Part shown: positions 17,578 through 26,179 of the stretch, piece by piece
Layout of the letters: each line of letters begins with the position of its first letter
Position numbering within the stretch: position 1 is the stretch's first letter
Source of the DNA: Bauldia sp965232525
GTDB lineage: Bacteria; Pseudomonadota; Alphaproteobacteria; Rhizobiales; Kaistiaceae
Direction of reading: 5' to 3'
Length of the DNA stretch: 64,000 nucleotides
Assembly (NCBI RefSeq): GCF_965232525.1
Contig: NZ_OZ246980.1
Span: 4,030,001 to 4,094,000 of the forward strand
Translations under genes and position numbers: made by a program
The notes under the pieces: generated by a model
Databases searched by the model: none
What the model was told of the DNA's origin: nothing
What the model saw: the letters and a program-made list of their open reading frames with translations, nothing else

Positions 17578-17892
17578 GTGTACATCGCGATGAACCGTTT
17601 CCGCGTCCGACGCGGATCGGAGTCCGATTTCGAAGAAGTGTGGCTGAACCGCGAGACCTATCTCGCGAAAGAAGACGGCTTCATCGAATTCCATCTCCTG
17701 CGCGGGCCTGAGCTCGACGACCACACGCTGTTTGCGTCGCATACGGTGTGGCGAAGCGAGGCCGATTTCCTTGCCTGGACGAGGAGTGAGGCGTTTCGCG
17801 CGGCACACAGGAACGCCGGCCAGAACAAGCCGCTCTACATCGGCGGCCCGGCGTTCGAGGGCTTCAAGGTCGTCCATACCGTCAAGCCATGA
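17578..17892 (+). CDS. IsdG/HmoA-like heme-degrading monooxygenase (ABM domain)
   Basis: This encodes 104 residues forming one antibiotic-biosynthesis-monooxygenase ferredoxin-like domain. With the GTG at 17578, which has GAGGG six bases upstream, the residues of the IsdG-type heme triad fall at N6, W67 and H77, almost exactly the numbering of staphylococcal IsdG (N7, W67, H77). The surrounding sequence FLAWTRSEAFRAAH is typical. The predicted role is cytoplasmic opening of heme to release iron. It overlaps the next gene by four bases (ATGA) and leads an operon ending with a siderophore-interacting flavoreductase, which fits. Confidence 0.82.
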   Translation: MYIAMNRFRVRRGSESDFEEVWLNRETYLAKEDGFIEFHLLRGPELDDHTLFASHTVWRSEADFLAWTRSEAFRAAHRNAGQNKPLYIGGPAFEGFKVVHTVKP

Positions 17893-19691
17893 CGCGTGTT
17901 CGCAATCTCACCCGGCGCGAAGCCATCGTCCTTGGTGGGGGCGCCGCTCTCGCCGCGATGCCGCGCGCGGCTATCTCGGCCGAGATTCTCAGTCACGGTT
18001 ACTCGCCGCTGGGAGAGGTCAAATATCGCGCCGGATTCGAGGCGTTCGACTACGTCAACGCATCGGCGCCCAAGGGCGGCACCATGCGGCTCGCCCGCAT
18101 CGGCGCGTTCGACACGGTCAACACGCTCGTTTATCCGGGGCGCCCGCCCGGCGATATCCGCATGATCTATGATCGGCTGACGGTCGGCAGCGCCGACGAA
18201 CGCGCGTCCTATTATGGCGCCCTGGCCGAAGGACTGCACGTTTCCGACGACTTCGCTCGCATCGTCTTCCGTCTCCACCCCGAAGCTCGATGGCACGACG
18301 GTCGGCCGCTTCGCGCCAGCGACGTCGTCTTCACGTTCGACACACTGAAGGCGCGCGGCGCCCCGTTCTATCGCCAAGCCTTTTTGCCCTTGGCGGTCAT
18401 CGCCGAGTCGGACGATCGGGTCGTCTTCATCAACGATCGACGTGGCGACCGTGACGTTTTGCGCCGGATTTCGACTATTCCGATTCACCCCGAGCACGTC
18501 TGGGGCAACGATCCCGGAGCAAGCCGCGACGATCTGCCAATCGGATCGGGACCCTATCGGGTGACGTCCGTCGACGCGCCGAGGCAATTGGCCCTGGAGC
18601 GAGTGGACGACTATTGGGGGCGCGACCTCTCCGTGAACCGGGGCCGCTGGAATCTCGACCGGTTGGTCTTCGACTATTACCGCGACGCCAACGTCGCCCT
18701 CGAGGCGTTTCGCGCCAACGACTACGACGTTCGCATCGAGGACGACTCGCAGCGGTGGCGAAACGGTTATGCGGGCGAAGCGTTGTCTTCGGGCGCGATC
18801 CAGCGTCACGAGGTCGTCGGCGATGGAGTCGGCGATCTGCACGGACTCGTCTTCAATCTGCGCCGCCGACCGTTCGCCGACCGTCGCGTGCGCCTCGCCC
18901 TGGCTCTCGCCTATGACTTCGACGGGATCAATCGGGCGCTCTATGCCGGGTCGCTGCAGCGTTTCGACAGCGTGTTCGGGACCACCAATCTCGCTGCACA
19001 CGGCCCGGCCGAGCCGACTGAAGAGCGCGTCATCGGACGCTTTGACGACTTGCCGCCGGCGACCCTTGCGACCCCTGACCCACTCGCGGGTCTTCCGCCC
19101 CCCGGGACGCGGGAGGCGTTGGCGGTGGCAACCCGCCTGTTGCGCGAGGCCGGCCTCGTCCTGAGCGAGGGGCGTCTCCTTGACCCCGCGACCGATCGAC
19201 CGCTGGACCTGCGGATCGTCTCGCCCAATCCGATTTACGAACGCCCGCTTGGCTGGCTCGAACAGGCCTGGGCTCGCCTCGGGATCGGCGTTTCCTGGGG
19301 ACAGGCGGACCCCGCGTCCGCGGCCCGCCAAATGCTCGACCGCGATTTCGATCTCGCGACGCTATCGTGGGCGCCGGCGCAATTGCCCGGCACATCCGAG
19401 CGCCTGCTCTGGCATAGCGACCTTGCCGACCAGGATGGGTCCTACGCGCTCTCCGGTATCCGTCATCCGGCGCTCGACGCGACAATCGAGGCGCTCGAAA
19501 CCGCCAGATCGGAAGACGCATTGCGGGCGGCGGGCCGTACCTTCGACCGGGTTTTCCGACAGTTGATGCCGATGCTGCCGCTCTGGCGCTCCAACGTCAT
19601 TCGCATCGCATGGTGGAACCGTTTCGGTCGACCGGATCGGGAGATCGAAGGCTTTCCGCCGTCGCCGGTGGATCGATGGTGGAGGGCGTAA
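17889..19691 (+). CDS. YejA-like family 5 extracellular solute-binding protein
   Basis: This encodes a 600-residue SBP_bac_5 protein. The N-terminus carries a Tat-like signal (NLTRREAIVLGGGAALAA). The mature start, YRAGFEAFDYVNASAPKGGT, and FRLHPEARWHDGRPLRASDV match the YejA peptide/microcin C receptor subgroup. No permease or ATPase gene of a Yej system is nearby. It sits between a heme monooxygenase and iron genes, translationally coupled upstream (ATGA) and downstream (TAATG). Dipeptide-type receptors can also bind heme or delta-aminolevulinate, so a heme or siderophore ligand is possible; that is inference. Confidence 0.82.
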   Translation: MTRVRNLTRREAIVLGGGAALAAMPRAAISAEILSHGYSPLGEVKYRAGFEAFDYVNASAPKGGTMRLARIGAFDTVNTLVYPGRPPGDIRMIYDRLTVGSADERASYYGALAEGLHVSDDFARIVFRLHPEARWHDGRPLRASDVVFTFDTLKARGAPFYRQAFLPLAVIAESDDRVVFINDRRGDRDVLRRISTIPIHPEHVWGNDPGASRDDLPIGSGPYRVTSVDAPRQLALERVDDYWGRDLSVNRGRWNLDRLVFDYYRDANVALEAFRANDYDVRIEDDSQRWRNGYAGEALSSGAIQRHEVVGDGVGDLHGLVFNLRRRPFADRRVRLALALAYDFDGINRALYAGSLQRFDSVFGTTNLAAHGPAEPTEERVIGRFDDLPPATLATPDPLAGLPPPGTREALAVATRLLREAGLVLSEGRLLDPATDRPLDLRIVSPNPIYERPLGWLEQAWARLGIGVSWGQADPASAARQMLDRDFDLATLSWAPAQLPGTSERLLWHSDLADQDGSYALSGIRHPALDATIEALETARSEDALRAAGRTFDRVFRQLMPMLPLWRSNVIRIAWWNRFGRPDREIEGFPPSPVDRWWRA

Positions 19692-20209
19692 TGCGTCATC
19701 ACGAAAATAAAGCGAGCCGGAGAATAACGATGGGGCAGGACGACCATCAGTGCGGAAAGCCGGGGACGACGGTCGCCGAGCTGAATCTGAGTATCGAAGT
19801 TATCGCCATCCTCAACACTGCGCGCCGATACTGCATGTCCTTCTCAAACGCTTCTCGGCTCTACTGGGAGGATGCGATCGACGTCGCGGTAGCCGAGTTT
19901 GGCGACGCACGCGGCCCGGAGATCGCCGTCGCGGTCCTCAACGTCCCGCGGAAGATGCGCTCCGCGCGCCGCTCCAACTTCATCTTCTACAGCCCTTACT
20001 GCCCAGCCTGCTCGGCCAAGGTGACACCCGACGAGGAACGCTTGATCCGGACCATCCAGGCTACGCGCCTGGGCCAAAGCGGCAGCGCGGAAATCGATGC
20101 GATGATCTTGTGCGAAGGCAATGGAACCCATCAGTTCCTGCAGGCCGTCAAACGCCTGGTGCGCGTGGCCGGCATCGAAGGTGTCAGACCGACCAAGCGG
20201 GTCAGCTAG
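19691..20209 (+). CDS. Unknown protein with CxxC motif in the iron operon
   Basis: This encodes 172 residues that I do not recognise. The ATG overlaps the TAA of the YejA-like gene (TAATG), so coupling is likely. There is no signal peptide or membrane segment. A conserved-looking centre reads NFIFYSPYCPACSAKVTPDE, with a YCPAC pair that could bind metal or act in redox chemistry. Two more cysteines occur, in RRYCMSF and ILCEGNG. The C-terminus is basic. The location between a heme monooxygenase/receptor pair and a siderophore flavoreductase suggests a role in iron handling, without direct proof. Confidence 0.65.
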   Translation: MRHHENKASRRITMGQDDHQCGKPGTTVAELNLSIEVIAILNTARRYCMSFSNASRLYWEDAIDVAVAEFGDARGPEIAVAVLNVPRKMRSARRSNFIFYSPYCPACSAKVTPDEERLIRTIQATRLGQSGSAEIDAMILCEGNGTHQFLQAVKRLVRVAGIEGVRPTKRVS

Positions 20210-20323
20210 AGATCGTCAGCGAGACCGAGCGCATCACCAATGATCACTGACCGGAACCCGGGTAGGCGAGAAGCCGAAGAGGCGGCCAGCCGCGCTCACG
20301 GGTTCTCCACAGGAGAGGCGAAC

Positions 20324-20770
20324 ATGAGCGATCGCTCGACCAGCCCAGCACGTCGATTTGCCGTTCTGGCCACCGGCGCCATTCTCGCCGCGTCCACGCT
20401 GCTCCCGGCGAATGCGGAGCCCATCTTCGAGCTCTCCCTTCAGGAGACCGGAAAGCGCGATTACTATTGTACTGCGACCTTCGCGCTGACGGCTCAGAGA
20501 TCCGAGCCCTTCCAGGAGGTCAACGGTTTCTTCCATGCCTTTGTTGACGATGACCAGGTGGGCCGCACCCGAGCCGCATCCTTTCGTTTCGATGAGGGCC
20601 AGATGTCATCGACGGCGGTGTTCGAGTCGCCCGACCTGCCATGCGAGGCGATCAATGGATACGCGTTCGTCGTCGGCGCCTGCCTGCGCGACAGGCGCTT
20701 CATCGACCTGACCGAGTGCGCTGCCGAGATTGCGCCCGTCCCGCCGGTGAATGACGTGACGGCACGATGA
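20324..20770 (+). CDS. Small exported protein of unknown function in the iron operon
   Basis: This encodes 148 residues starting at 20324, where AGGAG precedes the ATG. An upstream in-frame ATG lacks such a site. Residues 1-37 form a signal peptide ending near LLPANAEP. The mature part holds four cysteines (DYYCTATF, LPCEAING, GACLRDR, TECAAEI), probably two periplasmic disulfides, and looks all-beta. No family was recognised. Its stop overlaps the start of the siderophore-interacting protein gene (ATGA), so both are probably made together. Confidence 0.65.
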   Translation: MSDRSTSPARRFAVLATGAILAASTLLPANAEPIFELSLQETGKRDYYCTATFALTAQRSEPFQEVNGFFHAFVDDDQVGRTRAASFRFDEGQMSSTAVFESPDLPCEAINGYAFVVGACLRDRRFIDLTECAAEIAPVPPVNDVTAR

Positions 20771-21582
20771 ACCAGACGACCGCGAGTGCGCCGTCGCGCG
20801 CCAAGCCGCCACGCCGGGTGCCTCGACTGCTCACGGTCAAGGATGCGCGGCACATCACGCCCAACATGATTCGCGTCACGTTCGCCGGTCCCGAACTAGC
20901 GGGGATTGCCCCCGGGTGCGACGGCGCCCACTGCAAGATCCTGCTGCCGGCCAACGGCCAGTCGAAGGACGCGTTTGCGGCACAGCTCAAGGACGGCAAG
21001 CGACCGACGACCCGCACCTACACGGTCCGACACTTCCGCGAAACCGGCCCGGAGATGGATGTCGACTTCGTCGCGCATGGCGAAGAAGGGCCGGCCTCCG
21101 CCTGGGCACTCCATGCCAGGCCCGGCAGCTTTTGCGGGTTCGCCGGGCCGGGCAGCATCAAGCTGACCAGCTTCTATGCGGACTGGTATCTGCTCGCCGC
21201 GGATATGTCGGCGTTGCCGGTCGCCGCGGCGACGTTGGAGGCGATGCCGCGCGACGCCGAGGGTATTGCGGTTATCGAAGTTCAAAGCGAAGCCGACCGC
21301 CAGGATATCGCTGCCCCCAAGGGCATCGATATCCGGTGGCTGATCCAACCGGACCCGCATGTCCCCTCGGAGGCGCAGGAACGGCTCATCCGGTCACTCG
21401 ACTGGCCGGCCGGCGTCGTCCAGACGTGCATCGCCGGGGAAAGCGGCGTGATCCGATCGCTGCGTGCCTTCCTCCACAACGAGAGGCGTTTGCCGAAAGA
21501 GGACACGTACATCTCCGGCTATTGGAAGATCGGCCTGGTCGAAGACGAGCGCCAGAAGATCAAACGGGCCGAGGCCGGCTAG
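20767..21582 (+). CDS. Siderophore-interacting protein (ViuB/YqjH-type ferric reductase)
   Basis: This encodes 271 residues with the SIP two-domain fold. An FAD-binding beta-barrel carries the RTYTVRHF motif near residue 80. It is followed by an NAD(P)H domain with SFYADWYLLAADMSALPVAA and a C-terminal helix of the family (ISGYWKIGLVEDE). These cytoplasmic flavoproteins reduce ferric siderophores or free ferric iron. The gene ends the operon that begins with the heme monooxygenase and is coupled to the small exported protein by ATGA. Confidence 0.9.
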   Translation: MNQTTASAPSRAKPPRRVPRLLTVKDARHITPNMIRVTFAGPELAGIAPGCDGAHCKILLPANGQSKDAFAAQLKDGKRPTTRTYTVRHFRETGPEMDVDFVAHGEEGPASAWALHARPGSFCGFAGPGSIKLTSFYADWYLLAADMSALPVAAATLEAMPRDAEGIAVIEVQSEADRQDIAAPKGIDIRWLIQPDPHVPSEAQERLIRSLDWPAGVVQTCIAGESGVIRSLRAFLHNERRLPKEDTYISGYWKIGLVEDERQKIKRAEAG

Positions 21583-21722
21583 CCACGTACGGTCAGAGCA
21601 ACGGGCATCTCGGGCGCTGAGGTTATATGCCGCGACCGATCGCGGGCGAGGCACGACATCGGAACGAAGCCGCCACATTTCCTGTTGTGAGCACCGCGTC
21701 TGGGATATACAAGGCCAGCGGC

Positions 21723-21799
21723 CGGAGTGTAGCGCAGCCTGGTAGCGCACCTCGTTCGGGACGAGGGGGTCGCAGGTTCAAATCCTGCCACTCCGACCA
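21723..21799 (+). tRNA. tRNA-Pro (anticodon CGG)
   Basis: A complete cloverleaf with encoded CCA is present. Acceptor CGGAGTG pairs with CACTCCG, the D arm is GCGC..GCGC, the anticodon stem CCTCG/CGAGG holds loop TTCGGGA with anticodon CGG, and the T arm is GCAGG-TTCAAAT-CCTGC. It reads CCG codons. No integrase or direct repeat was seen beside it. Confidence 0.96.
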
Positions 21800-22104
21800 A
21801 AAATTCCCTGCGTAAATACAATTGGGATGTGGGCTCTCACCAAACCCTTGCTGTATCCAGTAGGATTGGCCATGGCTGCGTTCTGGCGCGAGATCTTGGC
21901 GTTCTTTCGAGCGGGAGACTCCACCTTCCAATAGACCGGGCGGCCCTTGGTGCGCAAAGAGTTCGAATAGTAGGCATTAACCGGCCGGCCGGGACCTTTC
22001 TACAAGAGGGCCAACCGAACGGGTCATCACTCGTCCCGCCGCAAAGTCGGCTTAACAGCGACGACACCAACGCTGACGAAGGCCGGACGAAACGCGGCGT
22101 TGTT
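21800..22104. other. Intergenic stretch, no gene seen
   Basis: About 305 bases between tRNA-Pro and the end of the LOG-family gene. Frames through it are open by chance only. No hairpin, repeat or RNA gene was recognised. Confidence 0.45.
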
Positions 22105-22680
22105 CTACATCCATTTCGGTACATCGACCCGCTCGAAGCGTTTCAGCCCTTCCACCAGCACAGCCGGATTGGAATCGACGACGATGGACTGGCGGTGCGC
22201 GGCCGGAAGAAAGCCGTTTTCGATCATGTGGTCGATGAAGGCCATGAACGGCTGATAGTAGCCGTCGATGTCCAGAAGTCCGGCGGGTTTTTCGAACTCA
22301 CCGAGCTGGTTGAGGGTCCAGACCTCCATGAATTCTTCAAGGGTCCCGATCCCGCCTGGTAGCGCAATGAAAGCGTCGGCCAGTTCGGTCATTCGGTGTT
22401 TTCGCTCCTTCATGGTCGGAAGGACCTCATGGCCGCTTAGGCCGTCATGAAGGTGGCCCTTGCCGGCGAGTCGCTGAGTAATGACACCGTGAACCTGCCC
22501 GCCTTCCGTCAGAGCCGCGTCGGCAAGGGCGCCCATCAACCCCTTATGCGTCCCTCCATAGACCAGACGAATGCCCGAGCGGCCCAGCAACGATCCCAGG
22601 TCGCGTGCGCCGTCAAGAAACGCGCTGCCTTTGCCGGTATTGGACCCGCAATAGACGGCGATCGACTGTATCTCTCTCAT
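22105..22680 (-). CDS. LOG-family protein (TIGR00730 Rossmann-fold nucleotide phosphoribohydrolase)
   Basis: This encodes 191 residues of the lysine-decarboxylase-like LOG family, which cleaves nucleoside 5'-monophosphates to base plus ribose 5-phosphate; plant members activate cytokinins. The diagnostic PGGIGTLEEFMEVW (PGGxGTxxE) is present, preceded by MKERKHRM. The N-terminal Rossmann strand is IAVYCGSNTGKG. The start at 22680 (MREIQS) is preferred over an ATG 17 codons upstream because the family begins there. It stands alone beside the catabolic locus. Confidence 0.88.
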   Translation of the reverse strand: MREIQSIAVYCGSNTGKGSAFLDGARDLGSLLGRSGIRLVYGGTHKGLMGALADAALTEGGQVHGVITQRLAGKGHLHDGLSGHEVLPTMKERKHRMTELADAFIALPGGIGTLEEFMEVWTLNQLGEFEKPAGLLDIDGYYQPFMAFIDHMIENGFLPAAHRQSIVVDSNPAVLVEGLKRFERVDVPKWM

Positions 22681-22727
22681 GGTTCGCTCCGTTCCCTTAG
22701 CTGTATTTCGGTCGATCTCAATCCGGT

Positions 22728-23642
22728 TCACGGGTGCAATCGGGTTTGCTTGGACTCATGGTCCGCCAGTCCATAGAAGGAAGTGGCCGTACCATGGAAG
22801 AATGCGCTTTGATCGGAGGCCGCCCAATCTTCGGTAACGTCGAGCATGGCGTCGATCGCAACCGGTCCGGGACACGCCAGATCGTGGACAGGATAATCGG
22901 TTCCAAAACACAGCCGTTGAACGCCGAACAGATCAACCAGCGGACAAACGACTGTGCTCAGGCTTTCCACGGTCCAGTTCGGATCGTGCACCTGAAGCGC
23001 GGAAACCTTGACGATAGTGTTGGGACGGTCGGCAAGACGCGCCATCCCGACTCGCCATTGCTTCCTTCCGTCCGGGGTCCGGTCGCGGGGATGCCCGGCA
23101 TGCTCGATGGCGACGGACAGTTCAGGAATATCGAGCAAGAGCGCTGCAGCTGCTTCCAGCTGCGTCGGATCGAGCATCAGATCAAAGACCAGGTCACGTT
23201 GGGCGAGTGCAGCTAGTCCATCCCGAAACGCCGGTCTGGTGAGAAGGTCTGGCGAGCGCGCGAAGCTCGGTTTGCGGGGGCCGGCAGAAATGATGTCGCG
23301 AATACCCCGAAAGGCCGGTGAGACGTCGCGATAACGGTCGAGCACAGTCCCGATCCTCGGTGAATCGAGCGGTGCATGGGCAATGACGGCCGTGGCGATC
23401 CTTCCGCCGGTCGATTGTCGCCAGGTCTCTGCCTCTTGCAGTTCCCGGAGCGGATATCCGGCCAGTGCTTCGACGAGAACGGTGGCCCGGATATCGAATT
23501 CGGAGAACGTGGCGGTATAGTCCGGCGGCAACACGTCGCGTACGATCTCCTCGCGACCCTCTCCCAGCCATGGATGACTTCCAGGCGTCAAACGCCACAG
23601 ATGATGGTGAGAGTCGACGATTGGGCCGGAGTACCGCGCCAT
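22728..23642 (-). CDS. Amidohydrolase 2 family hydrolase (lactonase-like TIM barrel)
   Basis: This encodes a 304-residue metal-dependent hydrolase of the amidohydrolase_2 family (L-fuconolactonase/PMD-type). The N-terminal metal motif VDSHHHLW is at residues 8-15, a central IEHAGHPRD contributes a histidine, and FGTDYPVHD gives the late catalytic aspartate. Such enzymes hydrolyse lactones or decarboxylate. The start at 23642 (MARYSGP) removes an unlikely Cys/Arg-rich extension. It lies only a few bases downstream of the Gfo/Idh gene and ends the minus-strand operon led by the dihydroorotase-like enzyme. Confidence 0.8.
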   Translation of the reverse strand: MARYSGPIVDSHHHLWRLTPGSHPWLGEGREEIVRDVLPPDYTATFSEFDIRATVLVEALAGYPLRELQEAETWRQSTGGRIATAVIAHAPLDSPRIGTVLDRYRDVSPAFRGIRDIISAGPRKPSFARSPDLLTRPAFRDGLAALAQRDLVFDLMLDPTQLEAAAALLLDIPELSVAIEHAGHPRDRTPDGRKQWRVGMARLADRPNTIVKVSALQVHDPNWTVESLSTVVCPLVDLFGVQRLCFGTDYPVHDLACPGPVAIDAMLDVTEDWAASDQSAFFHGTATSFYGLADHESKQTRLHP

Positions 23643-23647
23643 CTTGG

Positions 23648-24715
23648 CTAACAATAGGGTGTGACCGGACGCCCGGCAGCCAGAGACTCTTCCGCTGCCT
23701 GGACCAGTGCGACAGCGCGTTTGGCATCGGCGATGCCGACAATTGGTTCGAGCCCTTCCGTGATGCATCTGACGAAGTGCTCCACCTCGACCCGCAGCGC
23801 GCCTTCGACTTTGCCGTGAACGACCGGCTGGTGGCGGATGCCGGCTGCGCGGAAGCCGCTGGCTTGATCGAAGGCGACGAGCTGCTGGTTTCTGATCGAC
23901 ATGTCGTTAGACAGAAAGCCGCGGTCGCCGAACACGTCGAGGCGATTGTTTCCGGCCGGTCCCCAGCCTTTCGGAGACGAGAAATCCGCATAGGCCAAAG
24001 GGAGGTTCCACGCGCTTTCGACCGATCCTATGGCGCCGTCGGCAAACCGGATAACGGTCACGACGTGATCGTCGAGCCCGTATTGTTCATGAAGTTCGCC
24101 TCGGCCAGCTGCGGCATAGACATCGGCTATCGAGCCGCCATGCAGCCAGCGCAGAAGATCGAAGTCGTGCACGGCCAGTATGCGCAACGTCGATGAGTAT
24201 CCGGCAAAGCGCGGAAGCTCGCCGGACGCGAACTGGCGCCGTGCGAGGATCGAAACGAGCCGACCGCAGACTCCTTCGTCAAGGGCTGACTTTAGCTGCG
24301 CGGTCCCAGTCTCGAAGCGCTCGATATGCCCGGACATCAATGGAACCGGCGTCCGCCGCAGGATGTCTTCAATTGCTTCGATCTCGCCGATTGTCGCCGC
24401 GACCGGCTTTTCGACGAGGCAGGCGACATGGTTGCCGGCAGCGAGAGCGATATTGTCTACATGGGCGCTTTCCGGCGAGGCGATAATAACGCCATCAAGA
24501 CCCGTCTCAGCGAAGAACCGCTCGGGATCATCGAAAGCCGGAACGTCAAACCGTGCCGCAAAAGCGTCTGCGATTTCGGATCGAAGATCGCAGATGCCGG
24601 CGAAGTCTACGCCGGTGTGTTCGGCCAAAATACGCCCATGCCACGATCCGATCGCGCCGCATCCAAGCAAGCCGATCCGCGGTGCGGCGGTACCCAAATG
24701 GCGGGGCGAACTCAC
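23648..24715 (-). CDS. Gfo/Idh/MocA-family oxidoreductase
   Basis: This encodes 355 residues. The Rossmann motif is IGLLGCGAIGSWHG near residue 14, and the catalytic lysine is in CLVEKPVAAT. A C-terminal substrate domain includes VHDFDLLRWL. The GTG at 24715 overlaps the preceding dihydroorotase-like stop (GTGA); a TTG one codon earlier is less likely. It should reversibly oxidise a hydroxyl group with NAD(P). It belongs to the minus-strand operon 26956-22728. Confidence 0.85.
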   Translation of the reverse strand: MSSPRHLGTAAPRIGLLGCGAIGSWHGRILAEHTGVDFAGICDLRSEIADAFAARFDVPAFDDPERFFAETGLDGVIIASPESAHVDNIALAAGNHVACLVEKPVAATIGEIEAIEDILRRTPVPLMSGHIERFETGTAQLKSALDEGVCGRLVSILARRQFASGELPRFAGYSSTLRILAVHDFDLLRWLHGGSIADVYAAAGRGELHEQYGLDDHVVTVIRFADGAIGSVESAWNLPLAYADFSSPKGWGPAGNNRLDVFGDRGFLSNDMSIRNQQLVAFDQASGFRAAGIRHQPVVHGKVEGALRVEVEHFVRCITEGLEPIVGIADAKRAVALVQAAEESLAAGRPVTPYC

Positions 24716-26142
24716 CAAGGCTGCTGTCTGTGCTGGAGGCTCGCTTTGATCGTGGTGGCGGTGTTGCGCGGAAGGGGAGCCGGCATGCTCGGGCTCACCA
24801 TTCGTCCGAACCCCGCTTGGCCAACCATCACGCCCTCCTTGGCGACAGTCTTGCCCCGCAGCATGGTCAGGACGGGCTTGCCGTTAACTTCCCAACCTTC
24901 GTACGGCAAAACCTTGCCGCGGGAAGCGAGGTCCTCAGACCGCAGGACTAGTGTCGCATCCGGATCGACCATCACGATATCGGCGTCGGCTCCGGGCCGG
25001 ATGACACCTTTAACGCCATAAAGGCCGAAGGCTCTGGCTGCAGCGCCGCACATGAGACGTACACAGTCCGGCATTGAGAGCCGGCCCTTGCTGACGGCAT
25101 CGAGCATCAGCGGGAGGGACGTCTGCACGCCCGGGAAACCGCAAGCGATTTTCCAGATGTCATCGCCATATTTTTCCGACCTGGCATGGGGCGCATGATC
25201 GGTGGAAATCATGTCGATTGACCCGTCGGAAAGCCCCTCCCAGAGTGGCGCCTGGTTAGCTTTCTGGCGGATCGGCGGGTTCATGCGGATCACTTCACCG
25301 CCGGGCTCAAGCATGCTCTCGGCATTGAGGTAAAGGTACTGGGGTAGGGTCTCGACGGTCATGTCGACGCCCCGCGCTTTGAAGAACCGGATGAACGGCA
25401 AACTCGCGGCGCAACTCTCATGAGCTATGTGGATCCGAGCGCCGGTCCACTCGGCAAAAATCGCCGACCGGTTCAGTGCCTCGACCGCAACCACATCGGT
25501 ACGCGCCGCCAAATGGGCATAGGGGTCCCGGCGACCCGCCGCGATCATCTTGTTTTGTCGCCAGAACAGGATCGGAGAGTTCTCGGCGTGGATGGTGCAT
25601 CGCAGGCCAAGCTCGGCGAGGATTTCAAATCCTTCCAGCACCGCGCCGTCGCTCGGGCACGGCAGGTCGCCTGTCGTATTGCCGAGAAACAGCTTGTATC
25701 CGCACACGCCAGCTTCAGCCAGCGCCGGCAACTGGTCAAGATTGTGTTCGCCCAGCAGGCCATAGATGCCGAAGTCCACATGGGAACTGGCCTCGGCGAA
25801 CGCCTTCTTGATCTCGAAGTGTTCGATTGTATCGACGGGCGGATCGGTATTCGGCATTTCGAAAACCGTCGTGACGCCACCAAGCGCCGCGGCGGCACTA
25901 CCGGTTCCCCAGTCTTCCTTGTGGGTCATGCCCGGTTCGCGAAAATGGACGTGAACGTCGACAACACCCGGCATCACAATCTTTCCGCGGGCGTCTATAC
26001 TTTCGCGGGCAGCGGGAAGGGTTTCAGCATCCCCGACGGCGACGATCCGGCCGTCATCGATGCCGACAGACGCCGGGAACAGCCCCTCTTCAGTGGCAAT
26101 TGTGCCGCCAATAATGGCGGTATCTATCGTCGCGTCGCTCAT
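24712..26142 (-). CDS. Dihydroorotase/allantoinase/hydantoinase-family cyclic amidohydrolase
   Basis: This encodes a 476-residue enzyme that hydrolyses a cyclic amide bond. The binuclear metal site is complete: VDVHVHFREP near residue 62, the carbamylated lysine in CGYKLFLG, histidines in TIHAENS and RIHIAHES, and the catalytic aspartate in STDHAPH. The sequence lies between allantoinase and dihydroorotase types, so the ring cannot be named. It is in an operon with an SDR upstream and a Gfo/Idh enzyme and lactonase-like hydrolase downstream, outside any pyrimidine-synthesis context. A catabolic role is likely. Confidence 0.85.
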   Translation of the reverse strand: MSDATIDTAIIGGTIATEEGLFPASVGIDDGRIVAVGDAETLPAARESIDARGKIVMPGVVDVHVHFREPGMTHKEDWGTGSAAAALGGVTTVFEMPNTDPPVDTIEHFEIKKAFAEASSHVDFGIYGLLGEHNLDQLPALAEAGVCGYKLFLGNTTGDLPCPSDGAVLEGFEILAELGLRCTIHAENSPILFWRQNKMIAAGRRDPYAHLAARTDVVAVEALNRSAIFAEWTGARIHIAHESCAASLPFIRFFKARGVDMTVETLPQYLYLNAESMLEPGGEVIRMNPPIRQKANQAPLWEGLSDGSIDMISTDHAPHARSEKYGDDIWKIACGFPGVQTSLPLMLDAVSKGRLSMPDCVRLMCGAAARAFGLYGVKGVIRPGADADIVMVDPDATLVLRSEDLASRGKVLPYEGWEVNGKPVLTMLRGKTVAKEGVMVGQAGFGRMVSPSMPAPLPRNTATTIKASLQHRQQPW

Positions 26143-26179
26143 GAGTGTCCAATGCGTTGATAAGGCTGTTGGGCGAAGA

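Noticed and set aside
21723..22104. tRNA-Pro as an attachment site of an integrated element
   Set aside because: No integrase, no second copy of the tRNA 3' end and no composition change directly beside it.
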